Shown piece by piece: positions 53,380-64,000 of a stretch of 64,000 bases of DNA. Below the pieces are notes generated by a model that searched no databases, was not told the origin of the DNA, and saw only the letters and a program-made list of their open reading frames with translations. The stretch lies in the NCBI GenBank assembly GCA_037176885.1, contig JAWWNJ010000097.1, forward strand, positions 124,001 through 188,000, in the 5' to 3' direction. A program made the translations under genes and the position numbers. How positions within the stretch are numbered: position 1 is the first letter of the stretch; the number at the start of each line of letters is the position of its first letter. This stretch comes from Favolaschia claudopus (lineage: Eukaryota; Basidiomycota; Agaricomycetes; Agaricales; Mycenaceae).

Positions 53380-53625
53380 CGGGGGAAGCAGTACAGCATA
53401 CCCAGGAACGCATCCCGGGACATCCGCTGGCGGAGGCATCGCAAGAGCCAAAATACAGAGCGAAAGTGTGCCGGGCGGGGATAGCACAGCCACCGCAAAG
53501 GAGAGGACGGTGGATGGCGAGGAAGAATGCTGCGCTCAAAAGACGGAGGTGTCGTGATCAAGGATTTAGTTGGTGTGGTATCGATTGTGAAGAGGAAGCG
53601 ATACCAAGTGCGGAAGAGGAAGAAA
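53380..53625. other. Conserved downstream segment of unit 2
   Basis: It is similar to 3540-3860 and 61470-61760 (shared blocks such as GGAACGCATCCCGGG and ATAGCACAGCCACCGC). It is interrupted at 53630 by the solo LTR and continues at 55496 (GCGCCTGGCTCCCAAC), which aligns with GGCGGCGCTCCCAAT in unit 3. A minus-strand exon is possible, but the frame is not established. 52758-53379 shows no gene. Confidence 0.42.
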
Positions 53626-53630
53626 GCGCC

Positions 53631-55495
53631 TGTTATGCCCGTGCACAACACCCGGCCAGTCAACCCCTCATTTGGATTCATCCGGATCTCCGACTTCTTC
53701 CCAGGACCTGTCAGCACCCTCATCCTTGCTCCGACTTGTCAGCCATCAATGCTGCCGGAGCAAGATGAGCTTTATCCCAGTTCCCTATGCCAATCTCCTA
53801 CCGAAGTCTTCACCCAACCGATCCTATGTTTCCTATCCACCTTCCCTCACTCGGATTCATACCGATGCTTGACTTGACTTATCCGTTGGACCCTTCCGCA
53901 TCCCTCATCAATGCTCCGGCCTAATCCATCACTCATGATGCCGGAGCAATGCAGACTTATCTTAGTTCCCATCCGCTCATACAATTCCTCTCACGGAGTC
54001 CTCCCACATACGATCCTATCCTTCCCATTCATCTCCCGCTTCACCTTGGGCTCATATGGATCTCGGACTTCGCCGATGAACCCTCCTGCATTACTTGTCG
54101 ATGCTCCGGCCTGCACAGCCACTCGTCCGGCCGGAGCAATGCGGACTTCCTCCTGGTCCTCCTCTGTTCATCCCAATACTCCTACGGAGTCGTCTCGCAT
54201 CCCAACCTATGTTTCCGATTCATCCCCGCTTCACCTGGATTCCCGTGGAAGTCATCCGACTTGGTTCTACCGTTCATTCAGCTACTCCTCCTATTCTCTT
54301 ATGCTGATGACACCTACTCAGCCGAGACATTGGACGAGGCGCACCCAAGGTTCATCCGAATTCACTTCTACCACCCTCCGATCCATTCCTGTTCATCCTC
54401 GAGTTCCCCACATGTCCGTCTTGTTCGCCCCGTTCACCCGGCCATCCGTCCGGCCCGGCTCCCCCGGCCCGGCCGGTGATCCGATCAATTTCCTTATCCA
54501 GACATGCTACATCCCTGCGGACTCGTCCCCTCATCCTCAGTTCGCTCGGACGTGAGATGCCTTGCATCGAACTCTGCAGTCCTCCTCCGGACTCAACATT
54601 ATGTCATCTACCTTTCCCCGGCATCATTGGTATGCATCATATGACTATGCTTCTTTCTTATTGTCTTTATTGTTCTCGACCGGTACATATCTCTTGCCTT
54701 ATTGTTCTTACTACTGTACCGCACTTCTTACTTATTGTTCTTATTGTCTTGTACATACTTCTGGCTTCTTTTGGATATATCTCCGTACTTACTTTAAATA
54801 CGTAGAGTCTCCCGCTTGTATTCCTTAGTTGGATAATTAACGTTTGTTCTGCTGCACTGTCCGGATCTCCTCCCGCTCATCTCCCTCTCGTCCGGACTTA
54901 TCCTCTTGACAACAAACCTTGGTCTTGTGTTCGGACACCTCTCTTATCCTTGTCCGAACTCGTCCGGCTCCTTATAGCCTTGGCCGACCTTTCGTCCGGC
55001 TTGTTCCCACGCCCTCGGCCAAGCCTCCTTTGCTCACCTGGACCTGCTCGACTTTGTCGAGCCTTGACCTCGACCCTAGCTCATCCCTTGGCTTTCGGGC
55101 AAGCCTTCCCGTACTTCATCCTACCTTGCCCAGCTCGCCCGGCTCCTCCGATTCACCCGGACCTTCGTCCGGCCCGATCACGTGACCTCCTTCGTCCGGC
55201 CTTGCTCCGGCCTGGCCAAGTCCCGCCTTGGTCTTGTTGCGAATTGGTTTCCACCAGCCTGCGGGTTCTAGCCGCCCTTGTTGTCTTCCCTCCTTGTGTT
55301 CCTCTCGTGTAGGCTGACAGTTCCCACTCATCCTTAATCTACCTGTGGTGTAGTGGTTTTGATATCCGTAGTTCCGGATTCGACCTAGTCCGAATTCTAC
55401 TTCGGCATCTCATCTGTTCCTCCCTTGTGTCTCGGATCGGAACCTACCTCCTCTCTCCCTCTTCCTTCTTTCTCCTTTCCGGCACGGATATAACA
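53631..55495. mobile_element. Solo LTR, 1,865 bp
   Basis: It starts TGTTATGCCC and ends GATATAACA, the short inverted TG...CA ends of an LTR, and is flanked by a perfect 5 bp duplication GCGCC (53626-53630 and 55496-55500). No retroelement genes lie inside or next to it, so recombination between two LTRs probably left this remnant. It is unrelated to the 490 bp LTRs at 37179 and 49496. It contains three long tandem units and an AT-rich stretch (54600-54850) that may be the promoter or polyadenylation region. Confidence 0.78.
53686..54262 (+). repeat. Three degenerate tandem units of about 190 bp in the solo LTR
   Basis: Units at about 53686-53880, 53881-54070 and 54071-54262 share blocks such as GATGCTCCGGCC, GCCGGAGCAATGC.GACTT and CATATGGATCTCGGACTTC-like sequence. 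Divergence between units is substantial. Confidence 0.65.
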
Positions 55496-58440
55496 GCGCC
55501 TGGCTCCCAACCTTCGCCCAGCGATACCCCCAACGAAGCCGCCGCCATATCCATTTGAAAGCGCTGTGATGCGCAGCGCATAGTGAATTCAACCCCGCAG
55601 CCGCGCCTTGCTACACATTGATGGAATTGAATGGTGCAGATTCGCGATCGGTCGCCGCTGGAGCGGGAGTGGAATCTCTGGCCAAGAATACACGAGGCAT
55701 AACGTTTGCCGAGATGGACACCTCTCAACGAGACGACAAAGAATCGAGCAATCGGGCCACATTGTAGCTTTGGCGGTGGGAGAAGGGTGTCAAGACCAAT
55801 CCAGTGAGGGGGAAAACGGCGTCAGAGTCTGCTCAGTGTAATTAGGTAGGTGGTTTGAAATGATGCAAGGGGAGAAGAACGGAAGCTCTGCGGGTTGATG
55901 GCTGAGACGTTTCACCCTCGATGCAGGTGTAGTGGAAGAATTGAGTTGGCAGAAGACGATGAGTACAATGTCCGCAAGTCGCCTCAAAGGTCGGCGGGAG
56001 GGAAACGTAGCTGGCTAGCAAGGACTTCACCAACAGTTGGAAAACGGAAACAAGGATTATGAGCTCATATTGGACCATGTACGAGCGAGAAACTTCTGGT
56101 GGCAATATCGGGGTCAACGAGGAGTACTATTTGTGGCGGAAAATTCGAAGTTTGAAAGGTCGGGGAGCGCCGGAAAGGCTATGAAATGGGTGGGGGCAAG
56201 ATCCAGAGCTGCGGGTTGCTTCATAGGCACAGTATTCGTGCTGATCGTGCTCGCCGACGTGGTTGTTGAGGAGAAAAGCTTTCGGCACTTCGGACCGAAC
56301 CAGCTTTCCCATGGATCCTTCCCAATTTGGCAACTCGATGTTTTCTTCTCATTTTCACTGTACACATTGTGCGCTGATTCGCGACTATTAGAGCCTCGAG
56401 CTAGCCGCCAAGCGATTGAAACCCCCCAGCTCAATGTATCGCCGTACTCTGGGCTTGGACCTTTGCTGGAACGACGCTCCGAAGCCTCAATTTCGCTGGC
56501 AATGGTGCTGGCTCCGGTCGTGTCGAAAAGTGCGTGCTATTTGCCCGCATTCCGGCCGAAAACTGATATGAAAAATATCCAGATTCTCCACACGAGCAAA
56601 TAGCCTCAACTACCTGCCAATATGCCCCGTCTTTCCGCCCTGTTAGAGTGTGAATTTCTGATTTCACCATCCTGGCATTCCTGCTTACTCTCTTCGAATT
56701 CTATGGCAGCTCTCTCAGGATCAAAGGTAGCCTCAACGACTTCGCTGTGTCCCCTTTGCGTTGAATCTTCATGATCAACGACGCTGAGCGCCGCGCTTTT
56801 CAATTCATGCCTGAACGGTGGAAGGTCATCGCGAGATCTTGGACGCCCTTGACTGTTGTACTTGCTGCGAGCTCGTGGTCTTCCTCGAACATATGGGCGC
56901 AGTAACTTTGACTGGCGAGTAAACCTCTTCTATTGCCCTCATGCTTAGCTGACCCAGGCCCTATTCTCAGCCTTTTGGGTATCGCCACATCCCTATTCTC
57001 AGCTTTCGTCCTGGGTATTGAGACATCTTCCCCTTCGCATTCCGCCCTAATGGTATCAAGTGCCCCGTCCTCCAATCCATCGTGTTTGAAGCCGGGTATC
57101 CTCCGCGTCCCGTCTCGTTCCAAGCCCGATGACGATGATTTGTGTCTCGAATACACGGCATCCCTCATTGGGGGCACGTCGGGCTTCGATATCTGTCGCT
57201 CAGCGCTGGCGTCGCTACCCTTTCATTGTGCTGGCTCACGATGGGTGGTAAGGCTTTGGGAAAACTTCGAATGTGCAGTATGGGCCGGGGCCAGCCATCC
57301 TCGTGATCCTACGGCTGCGTCTACCCTCGCTGCAGCTGATCCCGAGATCGCACTTCACAGGAGGCGGTCGTGGGATGTTGAGGGCTTGCAACGGATTACA
57401 CAGCTGGCTTAGCGCGGATACCGGGCAGGCGAGGTGCTTCCCCGACTCACTGGCGCAGCATCACCGTCCCATCCCCGCTCGTGTATGCTGCACGGGTTGT
57501 GAGAGATCCTGGTGGCAGACGAGTCGCGGGTCCCGTAAGCAGATGAAGGTCTGCACAGCTGGAGGCGGGACCGTAACGCGGACGCGGTGGTACGAGGAGC
57601 TGGCGGGGCTGGGTGCAGGATGGAAAATCCGCATGTTTTCGAGCTCTCGACGCCCACTGTTGATCAGGCGTATGGTACCCCCGCATCGCGCTGCTCCTGC
57701 GAGCTCACTCTTGACGCACCAATATGGGCGACGGTCCGTCATTTACACTCCACGGGTGTAGGACGGGCGGTATGCTGCATCGGCGTCTATGGCCGAGAGA
57801 TTACGGGAGATGAATACACGATAGACGCCTGAGACGGGTGCCAGCCATGGAGGAGTATGCAAGTCTCGTGAGGTGCGGGTGGTAGTTCTGGTGCGATCGA
57901 TGTGGGGGTGCCGTGGGGATACACGCCTTCCCTCCCCGTCTCAGCATGTGCGTACTGCGACACTGTCGATCAGCGTCTCCCGGAGTGCATTGTGTTGTGC
58001 AATAGAGTTTCCGCGTACATCACAGACAACCATCATGCGCCTTCCTGCAACCGCTCGCCCGACGCCTCAAGCGTCCCACTGTTTCCGTCACGGTTACTGC
58101 ACGCAACGTGATTGGGGATAGAATGGTGGAAGATGCTCCATGCGCCGGCCCAGCACGCTGAATTCTGAGTTGGAAGACAGCGACAGAATTACAGATATGG
58201 AATGGACTGGTAGGTAGGTAGCCGGTCCGATTAACGAACACCGGGTCCCAGAGATTATCCCGATGTACTTACAAAGCAAGTAATAAAAATACTGGTAGGT
58301 GGGCGCCCGTTGCAAAAGGGGTAACGGCGTGAAGGAGAAACTCTGAGCTTCGCCAGCGCTTCGCCACATTGAATTTCGGCCGCGGATGTCTCTATGTTGT
58401 AATATATCAAAAGCTTCTACAGCTGTGACGATTTTAACCA
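55496..58440. other. Spacer between unit 2 and gene copy 3
   Basis: No gene can be fixed. The block 56160-56310 resembles 62900-63030 (related minus-strand peptides with FGPK.RKL and a Ser/Thr run), so it may be another conserved piece of the duplicated unit. Frames at 56606-57177 (minus) and 56933-57830 (plus) overlap each other and lack supporting motifs. Confidence 0.35.
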
Positions 58441-58444
58441 GCAT

Positions 58445-58561
58445 TGCACATGTCAGAAGTTGCCCATCGCCACAATTACACCACCGGACATATATATGCC
58501 TTTTTGCGATATCCCACCCCAATCTCCCTTCTCATCACCTCTTGTTCTCTCTGGAAAGTCA
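58445..58561 (+). promoter_or_regulatory. Conserved promoter region of glycine-rich gene copy 3
   Basis: GCACATGTCAGAAGT (about 58446-58460) and TATATAT (58491-58497) lie at the same distances from the ATG as the matching blocks in copy 1. Confidence 0.55.
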
Positions 58562-60988
58562 ATGGACATCGAAGAAATCCACACACCCGGCTCTCAGTCC
58601 GTCGACGATTTGTTCTCGGATGGAGGGATTCACCCCACAATTAATTGTACGTAAATCATCAAATGGACTTTCTTGCCTTCTCTGATTTCTATGCAGTATC
58701 AGGAGGAATCGGAGGGGCAGGCGGAAATGGTGGAGTGGATGGAGGCATGGGTGGTAATGGCGAGGGAGCTCGACTGTTCGTGTCACAAGCTCAGAAGTGG
58801 ACCGTGAATCTCAATGCCGGAGGGGGTAAGTCTTAATAATAAACTCGGGAATATTCAGTATGGCAGGAAGATGCTCAATCAATTGTGCAGCTGAGCAGAG
58901 CCTGGTGAAGGGCAGTAAGTTGTACTTGGAGATCGTTAAATCTTGAGAACAGAACTAAACCACCCTGAACAGATTATCGCAAGATTGCGTGGGGAGATGT
59001 ATACCTGCAAAACCAGCTATATGTTAAATACCCAGAACCAAAGCAGTATCCTTCGAGGAAGACTCAGTGCAGTATTCATAGAGTTCGGTCTGCAAAAATT
59101 GATGGCCAAGATTTCACTGTCGTAACTTATGAGGGCGCAGGAGCAGAAAAGGTAGGCCAATTTCAGGTGGCTTGTGTGAAGATTCTTACTCTACTTTAGG
59201 AATGGAAAGAGGATGTTGAAAGATACATGAAGATCCGGTGTGTATCACTGTTATCAATTGACTCTGCCAAATGACAATTTGAATCTTGATAGACACGAAA
59301 ATATTCTTCAAATTTATGGAATAGTCCAGGACAAGAATCATAATGTTCATGCTGTCATCTTCCACGGGGGTATGTACGAATGCAGATTTTTGGAACAGTC
59401 CTGATATCTCAAGTAGACTACATTTCCTTTCAAGATCTTCTGAGTTTCCAAAGCTCTCCCATGTGGACTGTTTTGATTTATGCTTATTATGTATGTCAAC
59501 TCACACTGTGCTGTTTAGGCACTGACTGTGTCTAGTGTTATGACTACTATGTGTGCCATTAATTCAGACAGTTAACTTGCTGTTGACATTCTAGCAGAAG
59601 GCCGATGCTTACATTCAATCAACTGGTGGATACACTATGGTATGTCAACAGTTCATAGAAATTCCATCTCATAGATACATAGGGTGACATGGGTCATTCT
59701 CTACTCATACAATGTGCAACGGGACACCTCTGTCTTGGTGCTTTCATGAACAGTTTACGCCAGGCTATATCAGGCAATCATGTTCAACCTCGCACAATCC
59801 CCATCATGAATTTCCTGTCCTCTGAAGACACAGTTCTCATGATGAAATCTCTAGCATTGTAGGATTACCACACAATTTGTGGGGAGCTTAATTTTGAATA
59901 TCAGAGTTTTATGTTTCCTTCTATGTGCACAATCCATATAGGGAGTGTGTATCATGCTGCTGCCAATAACAACCTCCGTGATCCCACTGAGATTGCCTCT
60001 CTGCTGTCCCCAGAGTTGGAGTGGGATGCACATTGGGAGATTTCGGCACATCAAACACTGCACAAATATACTACACCAGAGGGCTGGACACGGTATGTGA
60101 TGTTGTCTGTACACAGAGTTTATCTAACATGCATTTCTTCCAAACTCTTGTTGATTAGTTTCCTTTCCTCGGAACTATTGTCTCATTCTCACTTATCGTA
60201 TTTCTTTTTTGCTGTGTGGAATCACAGGCCATGCCTATGGTTCAGTCAGGCAAACCACATATTCCACCACAAGGCCATCAAATCCAACCTTGGTGACTAC
60301 GGTAGGTTGTCAAATATAAAAGGAACCAAAAAAGGAAGTTGATCTCTTTCCAGGTCTCCTCGAGTGCATCAACTTCAAAATCAACCTCGAGCCCAATACA
60401 AATACAGAGAAATCACTTGCACCACCAGAAGGGTATTTATTTCTCTGCCAAAAGGAAGCTTTCCAGACTGGCCCCGCCTCTTTTAAATGGCCTGAATGTC
60501 CCGCCTACTGGTCACTTGATCCGTCTGGTATCAAGCAACTGAGTGGGGAGCGGGCATCTGAGCTCGGCTTCCCAGCTCTTTATTTTGAAGCTGAAGTCCG
60601 TGGGAGGGCATGGCATGATACTTTCTACGCTGATCTCCGCAAGTTCCATCAAGCGAAAGGCTTTGATTCAGAGAGTCAGGATGTCGCACAACATCTCGGA
60701 TACCCACTCTATCAGATACCCTCCAACGCAGAGGAGCTAGGTCTCAATGGTGTGTTGAATTCAATGTGTTCAGAGAACAGGTGCTGAAGAAATATAGGGA
60801 GAATAGAGAAAACTCCAAGCGACGAAGATGATTTGGGGTCGACTGACCGAGAAGAGCTCTCGACTTTGGCCGAGGAGTCTCGCAGTGGCGACCTACAACC
60901 AGTGTCAAAGGCGTTTGGAATCATTTCGACAATCCAGTTCGTATTGATCTGTTTTCTTGGATTTCTCGCTCTCGTCGAAAGAATATAG
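58562..60988 (+). pseudogene. Glycine-rich membrane protein copy 3, with one in-frame stop
   Basis: Twelve exons mirror copy 1: 58562-58646, 58697-58825, 58891-58914, 58973-59151, 59200-59237, 59293-59369, 59414-59490, 59595-59639, 59683-60092, 60159-60301, 60354-60749 and 60798-60988 (the last two exons of copy 1 are one here). The parts are the same: SGGIGGAGGNGG, NYRKIAWGDVYLQ, HENILQIYGI, LWFSQANHIF, ECPAYWSLDPSG, FHQAKGFDSESQDVA and a C-terminal hydrophobic helix. In exon 9 the codon matching GAG in copy 1 (after LAL) is TAG at 59860-59862. I found no alternative intron that would remove it in frame. All other junctions and frames are intact, so the loss is recent or the stop is polymorphic. 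Confidence 0.68.
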
Positions 60989-63632
60989 GCATCGTATGTC
61001 GTTGTATGATTTAGATTGTGATGCGGAATGAGTTTCGATGCGAGCACTCATCTCGACTGTATGATAGCAGAATTGACTGAATTTGCATATATGAATTTCA
61101 GAATTGATTTTGGTTCTTCGCGAGACATATGAGAGTAGTATGAGATGCTAGCTAAAAGGATACGAGGTTAAAGTAAGATAAAGACGTTCGAGTCGGGCTT
61201 GCGAATGTACCGTTTTCCGCCGCTCTGATCCATTACTCTCGATCCCACGCGCCACCAAAAGCGATCATGAGAGCTTGGCTAACAATCAAAGCGTCGAGGG
61301 ATCGAGCTGGCGACATGCACGTCCGGCGGAAGCAAATTTCTTGATTAATCTCCTACCAGAAACCACGTCGCGATCTATGCGCCCCGCCACTCCAGCGCCA
61401 CGACAATACTTGGTATCCCGCCACCCCGCCCGGCTAACCTCTCCCGCTCCCAATCCGCAAGAAAAAGGTTAGGCGAGCGCAGGAGAAGCAGCCCCACATA
61501 TTGATGAACGCATCCCGGGGAGTCCGCAGGCGGCAGCGTAGCGACGGCGGGTGTACAGAGGGAAAGTGCGTCGAGGCAGGAGGGCACAGCCACCGCCGAC
61601 AAGGGGTCGTAAGAGGACCATGTGGACCACGCGCTGGAGTCATGGAGAGGGACTTGAACTCGATGGTAGACGACATCAAGTTGTCTGTGGTATGGAGCGC
61701 AAAGAAATAAGTGGCGGCGCTCCCAATATGTAGCGCCGGGCTCAGGCTGCTCATGAAAGGGAAGAAGCGCAAGCTGCGTAGCAAAATTACGCTTGGTCGC
61801 GGGGACAATGCGCCGTAAGAGCGGGCATGCGTTGGTGACGCTAGCAGACCACCGCACCCCACGTTCCATCGAGTCCGAGTTCGCAAACAGGCTTCACAAC
61901 GGGACCGTTCCATGTGCTAGCACCGGATCATCGATACACGCAGATCCGCCTGACACTGTGAGAAACGCGGGGCGTCCGGTAACCGCGCAGAGCTCTAGCG
62001 TCGTATCTTCGGCAAAGGAAGCGTGTAGTCGGGGCTATCCGGAGGAACAGAGAGACTGCGTTGACGTAGCGCCTCGACGAGAAGGATTTGATGCGCGGGA
62101 CAAAAAGCGCTCCAGGTGATACAGGTGGAGCACTGTGCTATGAATACGGCGGTTTGGCTGGGACGTCTTCCGCGCTGCCCTCGATAGGAAGGAGCTGGAT
62201 GAGCAGACGGCGATACGCGATAGCCGAGTGACCGTAGAGTCCAGTGCTGGCACGCGTAGCTAGGCGTAGCTCGTGTCGAAGGGTACCGGTGAAACGGGAC
62301 CTGGGTTGAGGTAAAACGAGACTTGGTACAGACGCGAAGCACTGGCAGGTATGGGCGACCAACGAGATAATCTTCGAAAGAGGGGACGGGAATGACACAG
62401 GACAGGCAAGAGGCGATGAGGGAGTGACGATCACGGCTGAAGAAATTGAAGACCAGTCAGAAGGGAGTCTCAACTCTCGATAGAGAATGGAGTACCTCGG
62501 TGAGTCGGTGTAATACACGAAACACTGCGAAATTTTTCATCGCGCTAATGTGGAAAACTTCACGCCTCAAGCATGTAGAGGCAGCGAACCGGACGATCGG
62601 AGTGGGAAACCGACACGCTGCCTTGTGAAGGATTAACACAGCGACTGAGGAGGATACTCGTGAACCACACACCGTACATGGAAAGCTTTCCCTTCCCCAT
62701 TTTCTTCTTGTCTACTCTACTCCCACAATGGAGACCGACATCAGATCGTCATCTTCGGCGCAACACGACAGAGTACGATAGATTTGAGGCGAAGATCTTG
62801 AATGAGAAACTGGCGCAGCTTCACGTTCCTTCAAGGTACCAGCTGAACGTCGGGGATGCGGGGGCAAGGTTCACAGCGGCGCGGGGAGTCGATAGCCAGA
62901 AGCCACATAATGCGAAACAGATATCGCCGACGATCGCAGTCGCGCTCGTTGAGGCTCGTTGTCGCCGCCGCAGTCGTCAGCGAGCAAGAAAGTTTTCGGA
63001 GTTTCGGGCCGAATCGGCCTGACTTGATCAAGAAACTCCCGCGACTTCTCTCTTCCTGCGCTACCACTGCAATCGACAACTTGAAGTCCATCCGCGCGCA
63101 GAATCGCGATTCCAACGCGGCTTCTGCTTCGTCTTCTATTCCCCATCAAACTACATGTTTTTCTGACCAAGCGCGTACACGTAAATCATCCAACTTGAAC
63201 GCTTCCCAAACGCTTCCCGAAAAATGCTCAACAACCTTACGAGACTGCCACACGAGATTGGAAATTGACAATAGCAGGTCAACCCCGCCGGATTCCAACT
63301 AGTACTGATGCTCCTCGGCTCTCCTTCCCGGTCCAGCCGCTTCACTGTAATCCGAAATGGATCTCACTCCAACGCTGCGCCTTTTTCAATGTTCCAACTG
63401 TTGTATGTGATTTCCAAATCGTTTTCCGAATGTTGCATGTAATTATTTCAGAGCTTCCTCGATTTTTTGACAGTCCCCGCTCCATAGAACAGGATCAACC
63501 GAATCAAATCGAATGACGAAGGCGTAAGAGGCTGCGTATGCCTCGTGCTCACCTCGTTCCGACTCTGACGACGTCCACCACTGGCACCATACCCAATACT
63601 ACCCATAGACGCATATAACTTGAGAATCAAGG
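60989..63632. other. Downstream spacer of copy 3
   Basis: It contains the conserved segment at 61470-61760 (see 3540-3860) and a second conserved block at about 62900-63030 (see 56160-56310). Minus-strand peptides with RWLCPPASTHF and FSCARL correspond to similar ones in units 1 and 2. No complete gene could be assembled. Confidence 0.4.
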
Positions 63633-64000
63633 ATGACCGATTTCCCTGCCATCGAGGTCGTTGACATTCCGGGCAAAGGCAAGGGTGTCGTCGCTCTGGA
63701 ATTCATCACCCAAGGCACACGCATTATCGCGGAAGAGCCTACCATCAAACTATCTGGTCAAACCCGCGAAGACCTGGCCCACTCCGTCCAAATAGCCCTC
63801 TCATCACCCTCAAACCTCGAATTCCTACTGTCCTTCCCTTGTAAAAAAGGCGAAGATCCAGTTTCAGGACGCTTCAACCACTTTCTCCCCTGCGCATCAG
63901 AAGACGACAATGCATGTGGACTGTTCGCGACAATCTGCCGCATCAACCATACTTGCTGCTCGCCTCTCTCCGGTCCAAATGCCATGTATACATGGCGGGA
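63633..64000 (+). CDS. SET-domain protein, N-terminal exon (runs off the window)
   Basis: The ATG at 63633 starts MTDFPAIEVVDIPGKGKGVV, followed by an ITQGTRIIAEEP strand, a helical insert and CGLFATICRINHTC, then PNAMYTW. The start (GKGKGV..., G..I..E.P) and GLF...RINH.C..PNA...W are the conserved start and middle of SET domains of the lysine-methyltransferase type common in fungi. Six residues (CSPLSG) separate NHTC from PNA, where the family usually has none or few; this may be a real insertion. The frame is open to the window end and the catalytic C-terminal part lies outside. The substrate cannot be inferred. Confidence 0.75.
   Translation, partial: MTDFPAIEVVDIPGKGKGVVALEFITQGTRIIAEEPTIKLSGQTREDLAHSVQIALSSPSNLEFLLSFPCKKGEDPVSGRFNHFLPCASEDDNACGLFATICRINHTCCSPLSGPNAMYTWR

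Noticed and set aside
55345..55410. A tRNA-like stretch with an A-box (TGGTGTAGTGG) and a B-box-like GATTCGA
   Set aside because: It does not fold into a convincing cloverleaf, and it lies inside the solo LTR. I treat it as LTR sequence.
56606..57830. Hypothetical genes on either strand in the spacer before copy 3
   Set aside because: Frames overlap on both strands, have no recognisable motif and no consistent splice structure.
1..64000. CRISPR arrays, bacterial operons or rRNA genes
   Set aside because: None present; the window is eukaryotic, with short GT-AG introns throughout.

Overview
The window looks like nuclear DNA of a mushroom-forming basidiomycete. The evidence is the very short introns (about 45-60 bp), a KDZ-type DNA transposon, DIRS and Ty3 retroelements, and a tandem gene family whose architecture (glycine-rich N terminus, kinase-N-lobe-like middle, conserved ECPAYWS / GFDxxSQDVA segment, one C-terminal membrane helix) I associate with Mycena-like agarics. 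That assignment is from memory, not from a search.

The host backbone is a tandem array of three copies of this glycine-rich gene, all on the + strand. Copy 1 (365-3055) appears intact in 13 exons. Copy 2 (16578-17317 plus 50601-52757) is cut in two by a giant transposon. Copy 3 (58562-60988) is complete in structure but has an in-frame stop. Promoter blocks and a downstream segment (about 3540-3860, 53380-53625, 61470-61760) are also conserved between units, so the duplicated unit is larger than the gene. The right edge holds the first exon of a SET-domain protein (63633-64000).

The rest is nested mobile DNA. (1) A DIRS-type tyrosine-recombinase retroelement (4631-15321, gag, RT-RNase H, YR) lies downstream of copy 1. 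It is split by a 4.2 kb terminal-inverted-repeat element (6343-10522). (2) A 33.3 kb KDZ transposon (17318-50600) sits inside copy 2, with about 163 bp terminal inverted repeats and a perfect 8 bp target duplication. It carries a KDZ transposase fused to a Ulp1-type protease, a small minus-strand ORF and a large uncharacterised companion gene. Inside it are a 7 kb hAT-like element (18320-25281) with a 3.3 kb long-inverted-repeat element within it (20668-23927), a 0.8 kb element in a transposase intron, and a 12.8 kb Ty3 LTR retrotransposon (37179-49985, minus strand) inside the companion gene. The Ty3 element has gag, pol, a detached chromodomain and an extra 964-residue ORF. (3) A 1.9 kb solo LTR (53631-55495) lies in the segment downstream of copy 2.

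Most boundaries are supported by target-site duplications visible in the sequence, and removing the insertions restores host reading frames. The least expected signals are a GCCTCCG heptamer dispersed through the whole KDZ element in coding (two frames), intronic and intergenic DNA; a 16 bp minisatellite that knocks the Ty3 chromodomain out of frame; a minisatellite-filled intron in the DIRS reverse transcriptase; and the companion and extra ORFs, which I do not recognise.
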